Assembly (NCBI GenBank): GCA_026692885.1
Contig: JAPLNJ010000144.1
Span: 1 to 5,130 of the forward strand
Length of the DNA stretch: 5,130 bases
Direction: 5' to 3'
DNA from: Planctomycetota bacterium
Lineage (GTDB): Bacteria; Planctomycetota; Planctomycetia; Pirellulales; Pirellulaceae
Program-made: the position numbers and the translations under genes
Shown: positions 4,727-5,130 of the stretch, in pieces
Layout of the letters: the number at the start of each line of letters is the position of its first letter
How positions within the stretch are numbered: position 1 is the first letter of the stretch
The notes under the pieces: generated by a model
Told to the model about the DNA's origin: nothing
Seen by the model: the letters and a program-made list of their open reading frames with translations, nothing else
Database searches by the model: none

Positions 4727-5130
4727 TCAAACGTCATCAAAGCCTGCGAGTGCGTCAGTCGCGAGCTTTGTCTTCTTCGGGTGAACCTTTGCCGGCAGAT
4801 TGACGATTCCATCCACCGCGTCGCGCCACTTTCCTGCTTTGTCCGTGTGTCGCAAGCGAAGCTCGACCGCCGTCAGCGTGCCCGACGAGTCGGCCTCGCC
4901 CGTGGAGCGAAGCGTGTAGCGTCCGCTGACAGCACACTTCAAAGACTGTGTGGCGGCTGGCGCCAAACGGCCGGTGTGCGTGAGAATCTGCTCGCCCAGA
5001 TTGGTCCGGACGATCAGTTCGAAATCGACATCCACGTTGCCCTTGTTTCGCACGCCAAACGAGAGTTCGACTTCCTGATCTTCGTCCACTGCGATCACGG
5101 ATGGCAGGCCGGTGAATTCGACGGCGGCGA
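4727..5130 (-). CDS. C-terminal part of a probable PglZ/BrxZ-type BREX protein
   Basis: The 5' part lies outside the window. 133 codons are visible with no stop up to the edge, so a GTG at 5098 is probably an internal Val rather than the start. The visible part reads as a beta-sandwich domain: LSFGVRNKGNVDVDFELIVR, then LGEQILTHTGRLAP, LKCAVSGRYTLRS and LTAVELRLRHTDKAGKW. It ends with a basic strand (VNLPAKVHPKKTKLATDAL) and an acidic tip, FDDV. Immunoglobulin-like tails and acidic ends of this kind occur in PglZ-type alkaline phosphatase-fold proteins, and pglZ is the usual gene directly before brxL in type 1 and type 4 BREX. The assignment therefore rests mostly on position. The catalytic domain cannot be seen. 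The stop lies 11 bases before the brxL ATG, so translation is probably coupled. Another BREX protein with a CARDB-like tail is possible. Confidence 0.6.
   Translation of the reverse strand, partial: AAVEFTGLPSVIAVDEDQEVELSFGVRNKGNVDVDFELIVRTNLGEQILTHTGRLAPAATQSLKCAVSGRYTLRSTGEADSSGTLTAVELRLRHTDKAGKWRDAVDGIVNLPAKVHPKKTKLATDALAGFDDV

Noticed and set aside
3507..4784. Plus-strand open frames at 3507-3893 and 4395-4784
   Set aside because: They are antisense to brxL, whose protein has clear family motifs across this whole stretch.

Overview
The window is about 58-60% GC by eye and shows a one-directional minus-strand layout. Every gene I can support is read right to left. The content is that of a bacterial phage-defence island: the end of a BREX core followed by an accessory region that looks rearranged. 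The taxon cannot be fixed from the sequence. The short BrxL form and the style of the HsdR remnant made me think of a planctomycete or a similar soil or water bacterium, but that is a weak guess.

Right part (5130 down to 3258): the 3' end of a gene whose product ends in a beta-rich domain, in the position and with the tail expected of a PglZ/BrxZ-type BREX phosphatase. It abuts a nearly intact gene for BrxL, the AAA+ ATPase of BREX. The BrxL here has the MCM/Lon-like ATPase core but no C-terminal Lon-like protease domain. The two are almost certainly co-transcribed.

Middle (3257 to about 2811): roughly 440 bases with no convincing gene, only short inverted repeats. At its left edge lies copy B of a 97-bp repeat, followed by a leader and an unrecognised 243-residue protein gene (orf243). 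That gene overlaps by four bases (ATGA) the start of an HsdR-like type I restriction subunit. Only about the first 50 residues of HsdR survive before the reading runs into unrelated sequence, so it is a remnant.

Left part (1631 down to 1): a short intergenic stretch with a plausible promoter, then copy A of the same 97-bp repeat, then a long unrecognised gene (466 codons visible) that runs off the left edge.

The most unusual signal is the 97-bp repeat. Two copies lie 1,295 bp apart in the same orientation. Each sits directly downstream of a promoter-like sequence and upstream of an accessory gene. Most of the repeat is nearly identical between copies (60/63), but its first hairpin differs in sequence while staying foldable in both. 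This fits a structured mRNA leader or small RNA element placed before two accessory defence genes, though a mobile or cassette-type repeat or a gene-end remnant is also possible. A 20-bp repeat at the start codons of orf243 and the HsdR remnant is a second sign of recombination here.
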